Assembly: GCF_001750725.1 (NCBI RefSeq)
Contig: NZ_CP017279.1
Location: 496,001-560,000 of the forward strand
Direction of reading: 5' to 3'
Origin: Enterobacter ludwigii
GTDB taxonomy: Bacteria; Pseudomonadota; Gammaproteobacteria; Enterobacterales; Enterobacteriaceae
Length of the DNA: 64,000 nt
Made by a program: the position numbers and the translations under genes. Each line of letters opens with the position of its first letter. Within the stretch, counting starts at the first letter, position 1. Positions 28,244-37,081 of this stretch are shown here, piece after piece. Under the pieces are notes generated by a model. The model made no database searches. It was not told the DNA's origin and worked only from the letters and a program-made list of their open reading frames with translations.

Positions 28244-28388
28244 GGCGGAAATGTAAATATTCACTAAATGGATGAAAATAACTGGTCTGATGAGTAGTAA
28301 AATTACAAACAAAGCGGTATTATTTTAGCCAGATCACAAATTTCAAATTTTCCGGAGCATGTTTCCGGCCAACTATAGGGGAGAAATT

Positions 28389-28595
28389 ATGGAACTTTAT
28401 AAAGCGTATCCGGCTCATATCGTTTTCATGCGTCGCACTTTCGCCGTAGTGGCTGGCGTGCTGGCCCTGCCGGTGATGCTCTTCTGGAAAGACCGCGCAC
28501 GTTTTTATAGCTATTTGCACCGCGTCTGGGCCAAAACCAGCGAGAAGCCGGTGTGGATGGATCAGGCCGAGAAAGCGACCTGCGATTTTTACTGA
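28389..28595 (+). CDS. ybfA: YbfA, small membrane protein (DUF2517)
   Basis: A 68-residue protein of unknown function, the same length as E. coli YbfA and highly similar (start MELYKAYPA, end EKATCDFY). One hydrophobic helix (about 19-32, [14 protein letters not shown]) suggests an inner-membrane location. The ATG at 28389 with GGGGAGA upstream is preferred to the in-frame ATG at 28359. It is single, with its own terminator, divergent from kdpFABC. Confidence 0.93.
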   Translation: MELYKAYPAHIVFMRRTFAVVAGVLALPVMLFWKDRARFYSYLHRVWAKTSEKPVWMDQAEKATCDFY

Positions 28596-28617
28596 TACGA
28601 AGACGACACACAGCAAT

Positions 28618-28654
28618 AAAAAAAACCGCCTACAGCAATGTGGCGGTTTTTTTT
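28618..28654 (+). terminator. Rho-independent terminator after ybfA
   Basis: AAAACCGCC pairs with GGCGGTTTT over 11 bases of loop, then a T run. Confidence 0.9.
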
Positions 28655-28764
28655 ATTCCTCAGGGTCCGCGGTCCGTTGGGCCGTTTTTGGGCTCTCGTC
28701 AGAGCGTGTGTCCACCGACTTATCACCGGTGGTGAACGGTGGAGCGGTTAGCAGCAGGGGCCGC

Positions 28765-28875
28765 ATGATGAAACGCTCTTTTTGCATTGCGTTCATTATC
28801 GCCAGCGTACTCGTGGTAAGACGTGATGAACCGACAGTGTTTATTGCTTTTACCATGATGGCGCAGGACACGTAG
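28765..28875 (+). CDS. Possible 36-residue membrane or secreted peptide
   Basis: Unrecognised. The ORF starts MMKRSFCIAFIIASVLVV, a basic N-terminus followed by a hydrophobic helix, then a polar DEPTV and a second hydrophobic stretch ending MMAQDT. CAGGGG lies four bases before the first ATG. A strong terminator begins five bases after the stop, and the ybfA terminator ends about 110 bases before, so the ORF fills an isolated transcription unit. A minus-strand ORF covers the same bases but has no such context. I recall hypothetical genes annotated here in Salmonella but cannot confirm homology. Confidence 0.45.
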   Translation: MMKRSFCIAFIIASVLVVRRDEPTVFIAFTMMAQDT

Positions 28876-28879
28876 CGTT

Positions 28880-28908
28880 AAGGCCGCCCCGGGCGGCCTT
28901 TTTTATTT
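28880..28908 (+). terminator. Rho-independent terminator before phr
   Basis: AAGGCCGCC pairs with GGCGGCCTT over a short loop, then a T run. Confidence 0.9.
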
Positions 28909-29008
28909 CATCGCGTCTACACTTCATGGCAAAGTAGATAAAAGCCAGCCGCATTTTCTCTTTAGTGGCATGGCCTTACGGACATAATGGATAATTGCCA
29001 GGAGTTTT

Positions 29009-30421
29009 ATGCCCACCCATCTGGTTTGGTTTCGCGCGGACCTGCGCGTACATGACAATCTCGCCCTTGCGGCTGCCTGCCGCTCCCCGGAAGCCCGCGT
29101 GCTGGCGGTGTTTATCGCCACCCCCGGGCAGTGGCAGCAGCATGCTATGGCACCACGCCAGGCGGCTTACCTCAGCTCACATCTGAATGGTTTGCAGTGT
29201 TCGCTTGCCGAAAAAGGGATCCCGCTCATTTATAAAGAGGTCAGTGACTTCTCCGCACAATGCCAGGCCGTGCAGGCAATCTGTGAGCAGTACGATGTCA
29301 CGCACCTTTTTTACAACTATCAGTACGAATTCAATGAACGTCAGCGGGATCGTCAGCTGGAGAAAATCCTGCAGGATGTAGAGTGTCAGGGTTTTGATGA
29401 CAGCGTCATGCTGCCGCCGGGCAGTGTCATGACCGGCAACCACGAGATGTATAAAGTCTTTACGCCGTTTAAAAATGCCTTCATTAAAAGACTGAAGGAG
29501 GCGCTGCCGGAATGTGTGGCTGCACCCACCGTGAGGGGAGAGGCCATAACGGAGATACCCGAGCGGGAGTTTGACTATCCGCAACAGGCGTTTGATGAGA
29601 CTCTGTTCCCGGCTACCGAAAAAAACGCTATTGCGAAGCTGCGCCAGTTTTGTAAAGCGGGGGCAGGCGATTACGACGCGCGCAGGGATTTTCCCGCGAC
29701 AGAGGGCACCAGTCGTTTATCGGCCTGTCTGGCGCTGGGCGTGCTCTCTCCGCGCCAGTGTCTGCATCGTCTTCTGGCGGAACAACCGCAGGCACTGGAC
29801 GGGGGGCCCGGCTCCGTCTGGCTTAACGAACTTATCTGGCGCGAATTTTATCGCCATTTGATGACGTATCACCCTGATTTATGTAAGCATCGTCCGTTTA
29901 TACCCTGGACTGATAACGTAAACTGGCAACACAACGAGAGCCACTTACAGGCCTGGCAGAAAGGCGAAACGGGCTTCCCGATTGTTGATGCCGCGATGCG
30001 CCAGCTCAATGAAACCGGATGGATGCACAATCGGCTGCGAATGATTACCGCCAGCTTCCTGGTGAAGGATCTGCTTATCGACTGGCGTGTCGGGGAGCGG
30101 TATTTTATTTCTCAGCTGATCGATGGCGATCTGGCGGCGAATAACGGCGGCTGGCAGTGGGCGGCGTCCACCGGAACCGACGCCGCGCCCTATTTCCGTA
30201 TTTTTAATCCTGCCACGCAGGGACAAAAATTTGATGCAGACGGCGAGTTTATCCGCCGCTGGTTGCCCGCGCTGAGCAATGTCCCTGCAAAAGCGATCCA
30301 CGACCCGTGGGCATGGGCGGATAAACAGGGGGTGAAGCTCGATTATCCCCGTCCGATTGTTGACCATAAACAGGCGCGTGTCGCCACGCTGGCGGCGTAC
30401 GAGGCCGCCCGCAAAGCTTAA
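29009..30421 (+). CDS. phr: Deoxyribodipyrimidine photolyase (CPD photolyase)
   Basis: Light-driven repair of cyclobutane pyrimidine dimers, with FAD and a methenyl-tetrahydrofolate antenna. It has 470 residues against 472 in E. coli. The N-terminal antenna domain starts HLVWFRADLRVHDN. The C-terminal FAD domain carries LNELIWREFYRHLM, GFPIVDAAMRQL, GWMHNRLRM and NNGGWQWAASTGTDAAPYFRIFNP. GCCAGGAG precedes the ATG. In E. coli ybgA lies directly upstream; it is absent here. Confidence 0.97.
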   Translation: MPTHLVWFRADLRVHDNLALAAACRSPEARVLAVFIATPGQWQQHAMAPRQAAYLSSHLNGLQCSLAEKGIPLIYKEVSDFSAQCQAVQAICEQYDVTHLFYNYQYEFNERQRDRQLEKILQDVECQGFDDSVMLPPGSVMTGNHEMYKVFTPFKNAFIKRLKEALPECVAAPTVRGEAITEIPEREFDYPQQAFDETLFPATEKNAIAKLRQFCKAGAGDYDARRDFPATEGTSRLSACLALGVLSPRQCLHRLLAEQPQALDGGPGSVWLNELIWREFYRHLMTYHPDLCKHRPFIPWTDNVNWQHNESHLQAWQKGETGFPIVDAAMRQLNETGWMHNRLRMITASFLVKDLLIDWRVGERYFISQLIDGDLAANNGGWQWAASTGTDAAPYFRIFNPATQGQKFDADGEFIRRWLPALSNVPAKAIHDPWAWADKQGVKLDYPRPIVDHKQARVATLAAYEAARKA

Positions 30422-30431
30422 GAGAGTGATG

Positions 30432-31175
30432 ATGAAAAACAGCGAACTGGAAAGCCTGATTAACGAAAAACTGAACAGCGCCTCCTTCAGCGATTACGGC
30501 CCGAACGGCCTCCAGGTTGAAGGACGCGAAACGGTGCAGAAAATTATCACTGGCGTGACGGCAAGCCAGGCGCTGCTGGACGAAGCTGTCCGTCAGGAAG
30601 CGGATGCCGTTATTGTCCATCACGGTTATTTCTGGAAAAACGAAGCACCGATCATTCGCGGTATGAAGCGAAACCGCCTGAAAACGCTGCTGGCAAATGA
30701 TATCAACCTGTACGGTTACCATCTGCCGCTGGATGCGCACCCGGAGCTGGGCAATAACGTACAGCTCGCGCAGCTGTTGGGGATTACCGTCATGGGTGAA
30801 ATTGAGCCGCTGGTGCCCTGGGGAGAGCTGGCCATGCCGGTGCCCGGCCTGGAGCTGGCCTCATGGATTGAAGCGCGTCTGGGACGCCGTCCGCTCTGGT
30901 GCGGTGACACCGGTCCGGATACGGTGAAGCGGGTTGCCTGGTGTACTGGTGGTGGTCAGGGCTTTATTGACAGCGCGGCACGCTTTGGTGTCGACGCCTT
31001 CATCACTGGAGAAGTGTCCGAGCAGACCGTCCATTCGGCGCGTGAACAAGGTCTGCATTTTTACGCGGCAGGTCACCATGCCACCGAGCGTGGCGGAATT
31101 CGCGCCCTCAGTGAATGGCTGACCGAAAATACCGATCTGGATGTCACGTTTATTGATATCCCTAACCCGGCCTGA
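30432..31175 (+). CDS. ybgI: YbgI, NIF3/DUF34 family metal-binding protein
   Basis: Conserved NIF3-family protein of unclear function (the E. coli protein is a hexameric ring with a dimetal site; radiation-resistance and hydrolase roles have been suggested). It has 247 residues from MKNSELESL, as in E. coli; a neighbouring ATG one codon upstream is also possible. Metal ligands are in the VHHGYFW motif and the C-terminal AGHHATERGG motif. It leads into pxpBCA, 14 bases from pxpB, so they are likely one operon. Confidence 0.95.
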   Translation: MKNSELESLINEKLNSASFSDYGPNGLQVEGRETVQKIITGVTASQALLDEAVRQEADAVIVHHGYFWKNEAPIIRGMKRNRLKTLLANDINLYGYHLPLDAHPELGNNVQLAQLLGITVMGEIEPLVPWGELAMPVPGLELASWIEARLGRRPLWCGDTGPDTVKRVAWCTGGGQGFIDSAARFGVDAFITGEVSEQTVHSAREQGLHFYAAGHHATERGGIRALSEWLTENTDLDVTFIDIPNPA

Positions 31176-31189
31176 TGAGAGGTATCTGA

Positions 31190-31846
31190 GTGCAGCGAGC
31201 GCGTTGTTATCTTCTGGGCGAAACGGCAGTGGTTCTGGAGCTGGAACCGCCAGTGACCCTTGCCACGCAAAAGCGTATCTGGCGGCTAACGCAGCGCCTG
31301 GCCGATGTGCCGGAAGTGGTTGAAGCGATTCCGGGTATGAATAACATCACCGTGGTGCTGCGTAATCCGCATACGCTGGCGCTGGATGCTATTGAACGTT
31401 TGCAGCGCTGGTGGGAAGAGAGCGAGGCGCTGGAGCCGGATTCCCGGACAATTGAGATCCCGGTGGTGTATGGCGGCGAGCATGGACCCGATCTTGGCGT
31501 GGTGGCGGAACACTGCGGATTAACGGAAAAGCAGGTGGTTGAATTGCACGCCTGCGTTGATTACGTGGTCTGGTTCTTAGGTTTCCAGCCGGGCTTCCCC
31601 TATCTGGGGGGGCTCTCACCGCAGTTGCATACGCCGCGTCGCGCCGAACCCCGCCTGAGCGTGCCGGCGGGCACGGTGGCTATCGGGGGTGAACAGACCG
31701 GTATTTATCCTCTGACGTCACCGGGGGGCTGGCAGCTTATCGGGCATACGTCCAGGCCGTTATTTGAACCAGGGCAGGAGGTTCCCATACTCCTTCGTCC
31801 CGGCGATACCCTGCGCTTTATCCCGCAGAAGGAGGGGGTATGTTAA
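31190..31846 (+). CDS. pxpB: 5-oxoprolinase subunit PxpB (YbgJ)
   Basis: Subunit of the ATP-dependent 5-oxoprolinase PxpABC, which turns the damaged metabolite 5-oxoproline (pyroglutamate) into glutamate. It has 218 residues with a GTG start (GTGCAGCGA), the E. coli length. It is a KipI-type protein with the conserved [12 protein letters not shown] and GGEQTGIYP motifs. It overlaps pxpC by seven bases, suggesting coupled synthesis of complex subunits. Confidence 0.95.
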   Translation: MQRARCYLLGETAVVLELEPPVTLATQKRIWRLTQRLADVPEVVEAIPGMNNITVVLRNPHTLALDAIERLQRWWEESEALEPDSRTIEIPVVYGGEHGPDLGVVAEHCGLTEKQVVELHACVDYVVWFLGFQPGFPYLGGLSPQLHTPRRAEPRLSVPAGTVAIGGEQTGIYPLTSPGGWQLIGHTSRPLFEPGQEVPILLRPGDTLRFIPQKEGVC

Positions 31847-32772
31847 CGCTGATTCGCGCCGGGCTTTACACGTCCATACAGGATGCCGGCCGCTTTGGCA
31901 TGCGCCAGTCGGGCGTGAGCTACTGTGGTGCGCTGGACAGGCCTGCGCTGGAGATTGCTAACGTGCTGGTGGGCAACCCTGGCAGCACGGCGGCACTCGA
32001 AATTACGCTTGGCCAGTGTGTGATTGAATTCGGCGAGGAGACCTGGTTTGCCTTAACCGGGGCCGCCTGTGACGCCGAGCTGGATGGCAAAGCGGTCTGG
32101 ACAGGCTGGCGGCTGCGAGCGAAAGCCGGGCAGCGTCTGACCCTCAAACGTCCTGTGCACGGCGTGCGAAGCTATCTTGCGGTCGCAGGAGGGATTGATG
32201 TGCCAGAGGTGCTGGGTTCATCCAGTACCGATCAGAAAGCCGGCATTGGCGGTCATGAAGGGCGCCTGCTGCGTGACGGCGATCGTCTGGCGGTTAACCC
32301 CTCAACGCGCCACTTCTCGACGGCCCAGGGGGTAAAACAGCTGTTATGGACCAACCAAATCCGTGCCTTACCGGGGCCGGAATATCAGGAGTTCGATGAA
32401 GTCGCTCAGGAGACGTTCTGGCGTTCGCCGTGGAAGATCAGCCCGCAAAGTAACCGTATGGGATACCGCCTGCAGGGGCAGCCATTGACCCGTACGACAG
32501 ATCGGGAATTGCTCTCACACGGTTTATTACCTGGTGTCATTCAGGTGCCGGGTAACGGTCAGCCGATCGTGCTGATGAACGATGCGCAAACCACGGGGGG
32601 ATACCCGCGTATTGCCTGCATCATTGAAGCGGATCGCTACCATCTGGCGCAAATTCCTCTCGGACAGCCGATTCATTTTGTGCAATGTTCGCTGGAGGAG
32701 GCGCTGAAGGCACGCCAGGATCAGCAGCGTTATCTGGAACAACTGGCATGGAGGCTCGATGGCAAAGATTGA
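31840..32772 (+). CDS. pxpC: 5-oxoprolinase subunit PxpC (YbgK)
   Basis: KipA/urea-amidolyase-like subunit of the PxpABC 5-oxoprolinase. It has 310 residues with the expected motifs: [13 protein letters not shown] at the start, [12 protein letters not shown], and [14 protein letters not shown] near the end. It overlaps pxpB by 7 and pxpA by 14 bases, so the three subunits are tightly coupled. Confidence 0.95.
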   Translation: MLTLIRAGLYTSIQDAGRFGMRQSGVSYCGALDRPALEIANVLVGNPGSTAALEITLGQCVIEFGEETWFALTGAACDAELDGKAVWTGWRLRAKAGQRLTLKRPVHGVRSYLAVAGGIDVPEVLGSSSTDQKAGIGGHEGRLLRDGDRLAVNPSTRHFSTAQGVKQLLWTNQIRALPGPEYQEFDEVAQETFWRSPWKISPQSNRMGYRLQGQPLTRTTDRELLSHGLLPGVIQVPGNGQPIVLMNDAQTTGGYPRIACIIEADRYHLAQIPLGQPIHFVQCSLEEALKARQDQQRYLEQLAWRLDGKD

Positions 32773-33496
32773 TTTAAACGCCGATCTGGGTGAGGGCGGA
32801 AGTGCCGATGCTGAACTGATGACGCTGGTCTCTTCGGTCAATATTGCCTGCGGGTTTCACGCGGGTGACGCGCAAACCATGCTGGACAGCGTGCGTAATG
32901 CGATTAAGCACGGCGTGGCGATAGGGGCACATCCCAGTTTTCCTGACAGGGATAATTTTGGCCGCACGGCAATGGATCTCCCTCCTGAGACGGTGTATGC
33001 CCAGACGCTTTATCAAACGGGCGCGCTGGAGGCGATTGTGCGTTCCCAGCAGGGCGTGCTGCGCCATGTGAAACCCCACGGCATGCTCTACAATCAGGCG
33101 GCCAAAGATCCGGCCCTCGCGGATGCCATTGCCCGCGCGGTGCGGGACTGCAACCCGCAGCTCATCCTGGTGGGGCTGGCGGGGAGCGAGCTTATTCGCG
33201 CGGGACAGCGGCTGGGGTTAACCACCCGTCAGGAAGTTTTTGCTGACAGAGGGTATCAGCCGGACGGCAGCCTGGTTCCCCGTTCACTGCCCGGTGCGCT
33301 TATTACCGATGAATCACAGGCGCTGGCGCAAACGCTGGCGATGGTATGTGAGGGCTCGGTAAAGGCAATTGATGGTTCAACGGCCAGAGTCCAGGCGGAT
33401 ACGGTGTGTTTACACGGCGATGGTGAGCATGCGCTGCAGTTTGCACGCCGCTTACGGACGGCCTTTGCGGAGCAGGGTATTCTCGTGAGTGCATGA
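32759..33496 (+). CDS. pxpA: 5-oxoprolinase subunit PxpA (YbgL, LamB/YcsF family)
   Basis: Subunit A of the 5-oxoprolinase complex. It has 245 residues against 244 in E. coli. The signature [10 protein letters not shown] begins the protein, followed by [10 protein letters not shown] and [12 protein letters not shown], and VKPHGMLYN. It is last in the ybgI-pxpBCA group; nei follows 21 bases later on the same strand. Confidence 0.96.
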   Translation: MAKIDLNADLGEGGSADAELMTLVSSVNIACGFHAGDAQTMLDSVRNAIKHGVAIGAHPSFPDRDNFGRTAMDLPPETVYAQTLYQTGALEAIVRSQQGVLRHVKPHGMLYNQAAKDPALADAIARAVRDCNPQLILVGLAGSELIRAGQRLGLTTRQEVFADRGYQPDGSLVPRSLPGALITDESQALAQTLAMVCEGSVKAIDGSTARVQADTVCLHGDGEHALQFARRLRTAFAEQGILVSA

Positions 33497-33517
33497 CATA
33501 ACGATAAGGACAGAAAA

Positions 33518-34309
33518 ATGCCTGAAGGCCCGGAGACCCGCCGTGCAGCGGATAGCCTCGAGGCGGCGATAAAGGGCAAACCGCTGACGGATGTCTGGTT
33601 TGCTTTTCCTCAACTGAAACCGTTTGAAGCCCAGCTGGTGGGGCAGACGGTGACGCACATTGAAACGCGCGGCAAAGCGCTGCTCACGCATTTCTCCCAT
33701 AACCTGACGTTATATAGCCATAATCAGCTGTACGGCGTTTGGCGCGTGGTGAAGGCAAACGAGCAGCCGCAAACAACCCGCGTGCTGCGCGTCAGGCTCC
33801 AGACGGCAGACAACGCGGTTCTGCTCTACAGCGCATCCGATATCGAAATGTTAACGCCAGAGCAGCTGCTCACTCATCCGTTCCTGCAGCGCGTCGGGCC
33901 GGATGTGCTGGATATGAGCCTGACCCCGGGCGAGGTGAAAGCCCGTCTGGTGTCACCTCGGTTTCGTAACCGACAGTTTTCCGGATTGTTGCTCGATCAG
34001 GCGTTTCTGGCTGGATTAGGAAATTACCTGCGGGTGGAAATCCTCTGGGAAGTGGGCCTGGCGGCGCAGCATAAGGCATCGCAACTCAGTGATGAACAGC
34101 TGGAGGCGTTATCCCACGCACTGCTGGATATCCCGCGCCTGTCGTACAACACGCGTGGCGTAGTGGATCACAACAAGCACCATGGGGCATTGTTCCGCTT
34201 TAAGGTGTTTCATCGTGAAGGGAAGGCGTGTGAGCGGTGCGGCGGGATAATTGCGAAAACCACGCTGTCGTCGAGACCGTTTTACTGGTGTCCGCACTGC
34301 CAGAAGTAA
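33518..34309 (+). CDS. nei: Endonuclease VIII (Nei) DNA glycosylase
   Basis: Removes oxidised pyrimidines and cleaves the abasic site by beta,delta-elimination. It has 263 residues, as in E. coli. Pro2 (the Schiff-base nucleophile) and Glu3 follow the Met (MPEGPETRR). The helix-two-turn-helix holds [12 protein letters not shown], and the C-terminal zinc finger is CERCGG...CPHCQK. It may be co-transcribed with pxpA and ends at a clear terminator. Confidence 0.97.
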   Translation: MPEGPETRRAADSLEAAIKGKPLTDVWFAFPQLKPFEAQLVGQTVTHIETRGKALLTHFSHNLTLYSHNQLYGVWRVVKANEQPQTTRVLRVRLQTADNAVLLYSASDIEMLTPEQLLTHPFLQRVGPDVLDMSLTPGEVKARLVSPRFRNRQFSGLLLDQAFLAGLGNYLRVEILWEVGLAAQHKASQLSDEQLEALSHALLDIPRLSYNTRGVVDHNKHHGALFRFKVFHREGKACERCGGIIAKTTLSSRPFYWCPHCQK

Positions 34310-34312
34310 AAT

Positions 34313-34342
34313 GAAAACGGTAACCCAGGGGGTCACCGTTTT
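34313..34342. terminator. Terminator between nei and gltA
   Basis: AAAACGGTAACCC / GGGTCACCGTTTT (one mismatch) forms a long stem with T at the plus end and A at the minus end, so it can act for both converging genes. Confidence 0.8.
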
Positions 34343-34349
34343 TAATGTC

Positions 34350-34402
34350 TTCACTCTCTCGGAGTAAGAGAGGGATGGGGTGAGGACATCAGGCCCACAC
34401 CC
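34350..34402. repeat. Intergenic palindromic repeat near the gltA 3' end
   Basis: CTCTCT-N7-AGAGAG is followed by a second imperfect inverted repeat (GGGGTGAGG...CCCACACCCC). It resembles the CCCTCTCC/GGAGAGGG short repeats scattered in enteric intergenic DNA; a similar unit occurs at 39615-39635. Confidence 0.5.
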
Positions 34403-34410
34403 CGTTAACA

Positions 34411-35694
34411 TCAGCGTTTGATGTCAGACTTAAAATCACGCTGCTCGTAGCCAGTATACAGCTGACGAGGACGGGCGATTTTCATGCCTTCGCTGTGCAT
34501 TTCGTTCCAGTGCGCAATCCAGCCAACGGTACGTGCCATGGCGAAGATCACGGTGAACATGGAAGACGGAATGCCCATCGCTTTCAGAATAATGCCAGAG
34601 TAGAAATCGACGTTCGGGTAGAGTTTCTTCTCGATGAAGTACGGGTCGTTCAGCGCGATGTGCTCAAGCTCCATCGCCACTTCCAGCAGGTCGTCTTTTG
34701 TACCCAGCTCTTTCAGCACTTCGTGGCATGTTTCACGCATAACGGTAGCGCGTGGGTCGTAGTTTTTGTACACACGGTGACCGAAGCCCATCAGACGGAA
34801 GGAGTCATTCTTGTCTTTCGCGCGACGCACGAATTCAGGAATGTGCTCAACGGAACTGATCTCTTCCAGCATCTTCAGTGCCGCTTCGTTCGCGCCGCCG
34901 TGCGCCGGTCCCCACAGGGAGGCGATACCCGCAGCGATACAGGCGAACGGGTTCGCGCCTGAAGAGCCTGCGGTACGGACGGTGGAGGTGGAGGCGTTCT
35001 GTTCGTGGTCGGCGTGCAGGATCAGAATACGGTCCATCGCACGTTCCAGTACCGGGTTCACTTCGTACTCTTCACACGGTGTGGAGAACATCATGCGCAG
35101 GAAGTTACCGGCGTAGGAGAGGTCGTTACGTGGATAAACAAACGGCTGGCCGATGGAGTATTTGTAACACATCGCTGCCATTGTCGGCATTTTGGACAGC
35201 AGGCGGAACGCCGCGATATCGCGGTGACGTGGATTATTCACGTCCAGCGAGTCGTGGTAGAACGCTGCCAGCGCGCCGGTAATACCGCACATCACCGCCA
35301 TTGGGTGAGAATCACGACGGAAAGCATGGAACAGACGGGTAATCTGCTCATGAATCATGGTGTGACGGGTGACGGTGGTTTTGAATTCATCGTATTGTGC
35401 CTGCGTCGGTTTTTCGCCGTTCAGCAGGATGTAGCACACTTCCAGATAGTTGGATTCGGTGGCTAACTGATCGATGGGGAAGCCGCGATGGAGCAGGATA
35501 CCTTCGTCACCATCAATGAAGGTGATTTTGGATTCGCAAGATGCGGTAGAGGTAAATCCAGGGTCGAAGGTGAATACACCTTTAGAACCCAGCGTACGGA
35601 TATCAATAACATCCTGACCGAGCGTGCCTTTTAGCACATCCAGTTCAACAGCAGTGTCACCATTTAGGGTGAGCGTTGCCTTTGTATCAGCCAT
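34411..35694 (-). CDS. gltA: Type II citrate synthase
   Basis: Condenses acetyl-CoA and oxaloacetate to citrate, the entry to the TCA cycle; hexameric and NADH-inhibited. It has 427 residues, as in E. coli. Catalytic H265 (GPAHGGANE), H306 ([13 protein letters not shown]) and D363 are in place, counting Met as 1. It is transcribed away from sdhCDAB across a 656-base shared control region. Confidence 0.98.
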   Translation of the reverse strand: MADTKATLTLNGDTAVELDVLKGTLGQDVIDIRTLGSKGVFTFDPGFTSTASCESKITFIDGDEGILLHRGFPIDQLATESNYLEVCYILLNGEKPTQAQYDEFKTTVTRHTMIHEQITRLFHAFRRDSHPMAVMCGITGALAAFYHDSLDVNNPRHRDIAAFRLLSKMPTMAAMCYKYSIGQPFVYPRNDLSYAGNFLRMMFSTPCEEYEVNPVLERAMDRILILHADHEQNASTSTVRTAGSSGANPFACIAAGIASLWGPAHGGANEAALKMLEEISSVEHIPEFVRRAKDKNDSFRLMGFGHRVYKNYDPRATVMRETCHEVLKELGTKDDLLEVAMELEHIALNDPYFIEKKLYPNVDFYSGIILKAMGIPSSMFTVIFAMARTVGWIAHWNEMHSEGMKIARPRQLYTGYEQRDFKSDIKR

Positions 35695-36093
35695 TTACGG
35701 TCTCCTTAGCGCCTTATTGCTTAAGACTGCCAATTACCGGATTTGCATTCTGCTGATTTCTCACCGTTACCAGTTTGTTATTTGGCTTACCGCTCAGCTC
35801 ACGAGGAGAAACCAGGGTACAGAGCTATGGCGCCTTGCAGGTAAAAACATGAAAAATCAGTGAAACAACAGCAAATCAGTGTCTTCGCAGTCCGAATTAT
35901 TCAAACCTGTATATCACTAATAACTGTCCTGATAACTTCGGTCAATACCATCACACTGTTACATAACTATTTGTCAGGTGAAAGTGAGACCTCATAACTT
36001 TTGCGCATTATATGCCTTTTCTGATGACGTTTGTAACAATATTGTTTAACATTTGTCAAATCAGATGATTAAAAATTAAAAAGATGTTGTTAT

Positions 36094-36109
36094 CGTGACC
36101 CTGATCACT
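36094..36109. promoter_or_regulatory. CRP site upstream of sdhC
   Basis: CGTGA-N6-TCACT keeps the GTGA/TCAC core of a CRP site and is centred about 80 bases before the predicted sdh start point. Confidence 0.6.
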
Positions 36110-36146
36110 GTTCCAGAGAAAACCCGACAAACTGTATGTAGGTTAA

Positions 36147-36175
36147 TTGTAATGATTTTGTGAACGGCCTATACT
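36147..36175 (+). promoter_or_regulatory. sdhCDAB-sucABCD promoter
   Basis: TTGTAA (36147-36152) and TATACT (36170-36175) are separated by 17 bases, a good sigma70 promoter. The start would fall near 36182, leaving a leader of about 170 bases. Confidence 0.75.
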
Positions 36176-36350
36176 GCCGCCAGGTCTCCGGAACACCCTG
36201 CAATCCCGAGCCACCCAGCGTTGTAACGTGTCGTTTTAGCATTTGGAAGCAATGTTTTGCATGACGCGCAGTTATAGAAAAGGAACGCTGTCTGACCCGC
36301 ATCGCAGTCCGGAGGAAGGAAACAATAAGAACAGCATGTGGGCGTTATTC

Positions 36351-36740
36351 ATGATAAGAAATGTGAAAAAACAAAGACCTGTCAATCTGGATCTCAAAAC
36401 GATCCGGTTCCCTGTAACAGCAATAGCGTCCATTCTGCACCGCGTTTCTGGTGTGATTACGTTTGTGGCGGTCGGCATTCTGCTGTGGTTACTGGGTACC
36501 AGCCTCTCTTCTCCTGAAGGATTCCTCCAGGCCTCTGCCATCATGAACAGCTTCTTCGTGAAATTTATCATGTGGGGCATTCTGACTGCGCTGGCGTACC
36601 ACGTTGTCGTGGGCATTCGTCATATGCTGATGGACTTTGGCTACCTGGAAGAGACTTTCGAAGCCGGTAAACGCTCCGCTAATATTTCATTTGTATTGAC
36701 TGTCGTGCTTTCACTTCTCGCAGGAGTTCTCGTATGGTAA
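36351..36740 (+). CDS. sdhC: Succinate dehydrogenase cytochrome b556 subunit SdhC
   Basis: Membrane anchor of complex II with three helices; binds heme b and ubiquinone with SdhD. It has 129 residues from [13 protein letters not shown], as in E. coli. S27 and R31 (SILHRVSG) line the quinone site and H84 is the heme ligand. Upstream in-frame starts (36243, and MWALF four codons before) are not preferred. It overlaps sdhD by seven bases. Confidence 0.97.
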   Translation: MIRNVKKQRPVNLDLKTIRFPVTAIASILHRVSGVITFVAVGILLWLLGTSLSSPEGFLQASAIMNSFFVKFIMWGILTALAYHVVVGIRHMLMDFGYLEETFEAGKRSANISFVLTVVLSLLAGVLVW

Positions 36741-37081
36741 GCAACGCCTCCGCATTAGGACGCAACGGCGTACATGACTTCATTCTGGTCCGTGCTACCG
36801 CCATCGTTCTCACCCTTTATATCATCTATATGATTGGTTTCTTCGCGACCAGCGGCACGCTGACGTGGGAAATCTGGAGTGGGTTCTTCGGATCTGCCTT
36901 CACCAAAGTGTTCACCCTGCTGGCTCTGTTCTCCATCCTTATTCATGCCTGGATTGGTATGTGGCAGGTGTTGACCGATTACGTTAAACCACTGGCGATT
37001 CGCCTTCCTCTGCAGCTGGTCATTGTCGTTGCACTGGTGGTTTACGTTATTTATGGATTCGTTGTGGTGTGGGGTGTGTAA
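36734..37081 (+). CDS. sdhD: Succinate dehydrogenase membrane anchor SdhD
   Basis: Second membrane anchor of complex II. It has 115 residues and three helices. H71 is the other heme b ligand and Y83 contacts ubiquinone. The stop overlaps the sdhA ATG by one base (TAATG). E. coli RyhB pairs near the sdhD start; I did not test pairing. Confidence 0.97.
   Translation: MVSNASALGRNGVHDFILVRATAIVLTLYIIYMIGFFATSGTLTWEIWSGFFGSAFTKVFTLLALFSILIHAWIGMWQVLTDYVKPLAIRLPLQLVIVVALVVYVIYGFVVVWGV

Larger units (their letters stand above)
35695..36350. promoter_or_regulatory. gltA-sdhC divergent control region
   Basis: 656 AT-rich bases without a credible gene. It holds a CRP site (36094-36109), the main sdh promoter (36147-36175) and about 170 bases of sdh leader. 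In E. coli ArcA and FNR repress both genes from this region, and sRNAs (Spot 42, RyhB, RybB) act on the sdh leader; I have not assigned those sites. The gltA promoter I could not place. Confidence 0.65.

Noticed and set aside
28653..28871. 72-codon minus-strand ORF between ybfA and phr
   Set aside because: Lies opposite the better-supported small plus ORF, ends in the ybfA terminator and shows no start signal.
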